From assembly GCA_009774765.1 (NCBI GenBank), contig VSOK01000022.1, positions 1 to 42,731 on the forward strand: a stretch of 42,731 bases of DNA, given 5' to 3'. The position numbers were made by a program, and so were the translations under genes. Origin of the DNA: Bacteroidales bacterium (GTDB lineage Bacteria; Bacteroidota; Bacteroidia; Bacteroidales; UBA932). The notes below the pieces were generated by a model. It searched no databases, was not told where the DNA came from, and was given only the letters and a program-made list of their open reading frames with translations. This document shows, piece after piece, positions 41,251 to 42,731 of this stretch. How positions within the stretch are numbered: position 1 is the stretch's first letter; each line of letters starts with the position of its first letter.

Positions 41251-41799
41251 TTAATATAATATAAGCCCGGCAACGCCTCCTGCGATTATCGTAAGTATCG
41301 GATTGGTCTTCCATACGAACGAAGAGAAAAGTGCCGCGGCAAAAAGTACCCAGCTTTTCCAGTCCGGAAAATTTTCGGGGGTGACAAGTATTATGGCGGC
41401 CGCTCCGATAAGTCCTATTACGGCAGGTTTGAGTCCGGCCATAGTTCCCTGGAATATGCTGTTGTTGCTGAATTTTGTATATACTCGGCAGAGTGCGAGG
41501 ACTATTATGAATGAGGGCAGGACTACAGCTGCAGTTGCCGTAAAGGAACCCAGTACGCACATCAGCTGTGATGCGCCGCTCTGCTGGATTACGCTGTAGC
41601 CGATATATGTCGCCGCATTGATGCCTATAGGTCCGGGAGTCATCTGCGATATCGCGACGATGTCTGTAAACATCTGCTCGTCAATCCAATGGTGTACTGT
41701 CACCACTTGGGACTGGATGAGTGAAAGCATCGCATAGCCCCCTCCTATCGTGAAAATCCCGATTACAAAAAATGTCAGGAACAGCTCGAGATATATCAT
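41251..41799 (-). CDS. Chromate transporter half (CHR domain), second gene
   Basis: The 182-residue membrane protein is a single CHR domain. It has the motif FTIGGGYAMLSLIQ, then QMTPGPIGINAATYIGY, and six or so hydrophobic segments. Single-domain CHR proteins usually occur as adjacent pairs that act together, as here. Its ATG overlaps the upstream half's stop (ATGA, 41796-41799), implying coupled translation. The family exports chromate in some bacteria, but in gut anaerobes the real substrate is uncertain. The start at 41799 matches its partner's length. Confidence 0.92.
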   Translation of the reverse strand: MIYLELFLTFFVIGIFTIGGGYAMLSLIQSQVVTVHHWIDEQMFTDIVAISQMTPGPIGINAATYIGYSVIQQSGASQLMCVLGSFTATAAVVLPSFIIVLALCRVYTKFSNNSIFQGTMAGLKPAVIGLIGAAAIILVTPENFPDWKSWVLFAAALFSSFVWKTNPILTIIAGGVAGLILY

Positions 41800-42350
41800 T
41801 TCTTTCCCTCCTTTGTCTTTTTGTCTTTGTAGAAAGCTACGCTCAAAGAGATGACGATGACTGCCATCAGTATATATATAGGTGAAACTTTCAGAAACGC
41901 TGTCAGTCCCATAGCCGTGAGCATCACAGCCCATGACCACCAAGTCTTTACCGATTTCTTCGCCATATTCACCATCGGAACGGCGATCAGAGCCACGACA
42001 ACCGGACGGATGCCTTTGAATATACGTATTACAGTCGGGTTGTCCTGATACCCTACAGCCACTATTGCTATAATGAGTATTATCAGAAAAGAGGGGAGAA
42101 TGCTTCCGAGAGTGGCGACTATGCTTCCTTTTGTCCCTCTCAGCTTGTATCCTACAAATATTGATATGTTGACGGCAAGCAGGCCGGGAGCAGTCTGTGA
42201 AAGTGCGACGATGTCAGGGAAGTCTTCTTCAGTCAGCCATCCCCTGCGTACAATCTCGTTCTGTATAAGCGGTATCATTGCATATCCGCCTCCTATTGTA
42301 AATGCACCTATTTTTGCAAATACAAGGAATATCTGTAACAGAGATGCCAT
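41796..42350 (-). CDS. Chromate transporter half (CHR domain), first gene
   Basis: The 184-residue membrane protein is a single CHR domain with FTIGGGYAMIPLIQNEIV and LSQTAPGLLAVNISIFVGY. The two halves share the GGGYAM and TxPG motifs, showing an ancient duplication. It ends in a lysine-rich cytoplasmic tail (FYKDKKTKEGKK). It is the first gene of a minus-strand unit with the second half and the AspT-like transporter. I see no clear promoter in the ~120 bp upstream, which is A/T-rich and leads into the divergent rRNA promoter. Confidence 0.92.
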   Translation of the reverse strand: MASLLQIFLVFAKIGAFTIGGGYAMIPLIQNEIVRRGWLTEEDFPDIVALSQTAPGLLAVNISIFVGYKLRGTKGSIVATLGSILPSFLIILIIAIVAVGYQDNPTVIRIFKGIRPVVVALIAVPMVNMAKKSVKTWWSWAVMLTAMGLTAFLKVSPIYILMAVIVISLSVAFYKDKKTKEGKK

Positions 42351-42473
42351 AAAATAGTGGTTTTATAAACTTTTATTGAACATCAAAAATGTTTTTCCGT
42401 ACTGCTCTTTTGGTCTTTTTCTCAAAAAACGGCACAAAAATATAAAAAATATCGAAAAAAAGTTGTGGAAAAA

Positions 42474-42504
42474 TTTGGAGAGTAAGAAAAAGTGCGTATC
42501 TTTG
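42474..42504 (+). promoter_or_regulatory. rRNA operon promoter
   Basis: TTTG (42474-42477), 19 bp, then TATCTTTG (42497-42504), an exact match to the Bacteroidota consensus. Upstream is a long A/T-rich tract that could act as an UP-like element. Confidence 0.85.
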
Positions 42505-42505
42505 C

Positions 42506-42528
42506 AGCCCATTTGGAAACAAAGGGCT
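42506..42528 (+). other. Hairpin at the start of the rRNA leader
   Basis: AGCCCATTT pairs with AAAGGGCT around GGAAAC, with one bulged A, right after the -7 box. It would form at the 5' end of the precursor transcript. The rest of the leader to 42658 holds no gene. Confidence 0.5.
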
Positions 42529-42658
42529 TTAGATCATTGAAAATATTGAAAGACAAAACAAGTACAAGCAAGTACCGAGAAAACAATAAGAGAGAGCGTT
42601 GATTCCTTTAACGGAATTTATAAAAAGTCAATGGATCAAGCTGAGAGATTTATTTTAT

Positions 42659-42731
42659 ACAATGAAGAGTTTGATCCTGGCTCAGGATGAACGCTAGCGG
42701 CAGGCTTAACACATGCAAGTCGCGGGGCAGC
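42659..42731 (+). rRNA. 16S rRNA gene, 5' end only (cut by the window edge)
   Basis: GAAGAGTTTGATCCTGGCTC is the universal 5' 16S sequence. GCTAGCGGCAGGCTTAACAC and ATGCAAGTCGCGGGGCAGC follow, and the whole fits Bacteroidales. The 5' boundary is placed by alignment to the E. coli numbering of GAAGAG and could be off by a few bases. Confidence 0.97.

Overview
This window is a chromosomal segment from a member of the Bacteroidales. The evidence is the 5' end of a Bacteroidota-type 16S rRNA gene at the right edge, two SusC/SusD pairs, a type IX secretion (T9SS) sorting domain with a PorV-like partner, and many promoters of the Bacteroidota form (TTTG, about 19-21 bp, TAnnTTTG). I cannot place it below the order. 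The first ~40 bases look like a sequencing-adapter remnant, so the left end is probably a contig end.

Left part (1-12.5 kb), mostly housekeeping: a small conserved hypothetical gene beside a 79-bp tandem repeat; a secreted NlpC/P60 peptidase diverging from a YhcC-like radical SAM gene; then guaB followed by three envelope genes (an SurA-N/PpiC-like lipoprotein, a SurA-like isomerase, a large OstA/LptA-like protein). This set converges on a secreted GH2 beta-galactosidase at a shared bidirectional terminator.

Central accessory part (12.5-36.6 kb): two back-to-back loci face away from a 4-kb centre. The left locus (minus strand) is susC-susD-Calx-beta lipoprotein, a terminator, a subtilisin-like protease with a T9SS sorting domain, then a PorV/PorQ-like barrel. 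The right locus (plus strand) is lipoprotein-susC-susD-zinc metallohydrolase lipoprotein-DUF4302 lipoprotein, a terminator, a second related subtilisin-like lipoprotein, then a small lipocalin-like lipoprotein. Each ends in the same 105-bp hairpin-containing element, so together the two copies bracket the region as inverted repeats.

The centre (21.7-25.5 kb) holds a Mpi-type serine DNA invertase gene, a tRNA-Ser(GGA), an AAA/DUF4143 ATPase, a truncated integrase remnant, and three copies of a dyad site AAACG-GG-CGTTT. The outermost two sites are inverted repeats lying just upstream of the left susC and of the right operon, and the two leaders beyond them are nearly identical. A near-consensus promoter lies just inside the right-hand site and points at the right operon; I see none at the left. 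I infer a phase-variable switch in which inverting ~3.7 kb would move one promoter between two protease/peptide-uptake-like loci. This is the most interesting feature of the window.

Right part (36.6-42.7 kb): a HAD phosphatase and a cyclophilin lipoprotein, a divergent flippase, an AspT/YidE-family transporter with two chromate-transporter halves, and an rRNA operon promoter leading into the truncated 16S gene. All calls come from reading the sequence; no database search was run.
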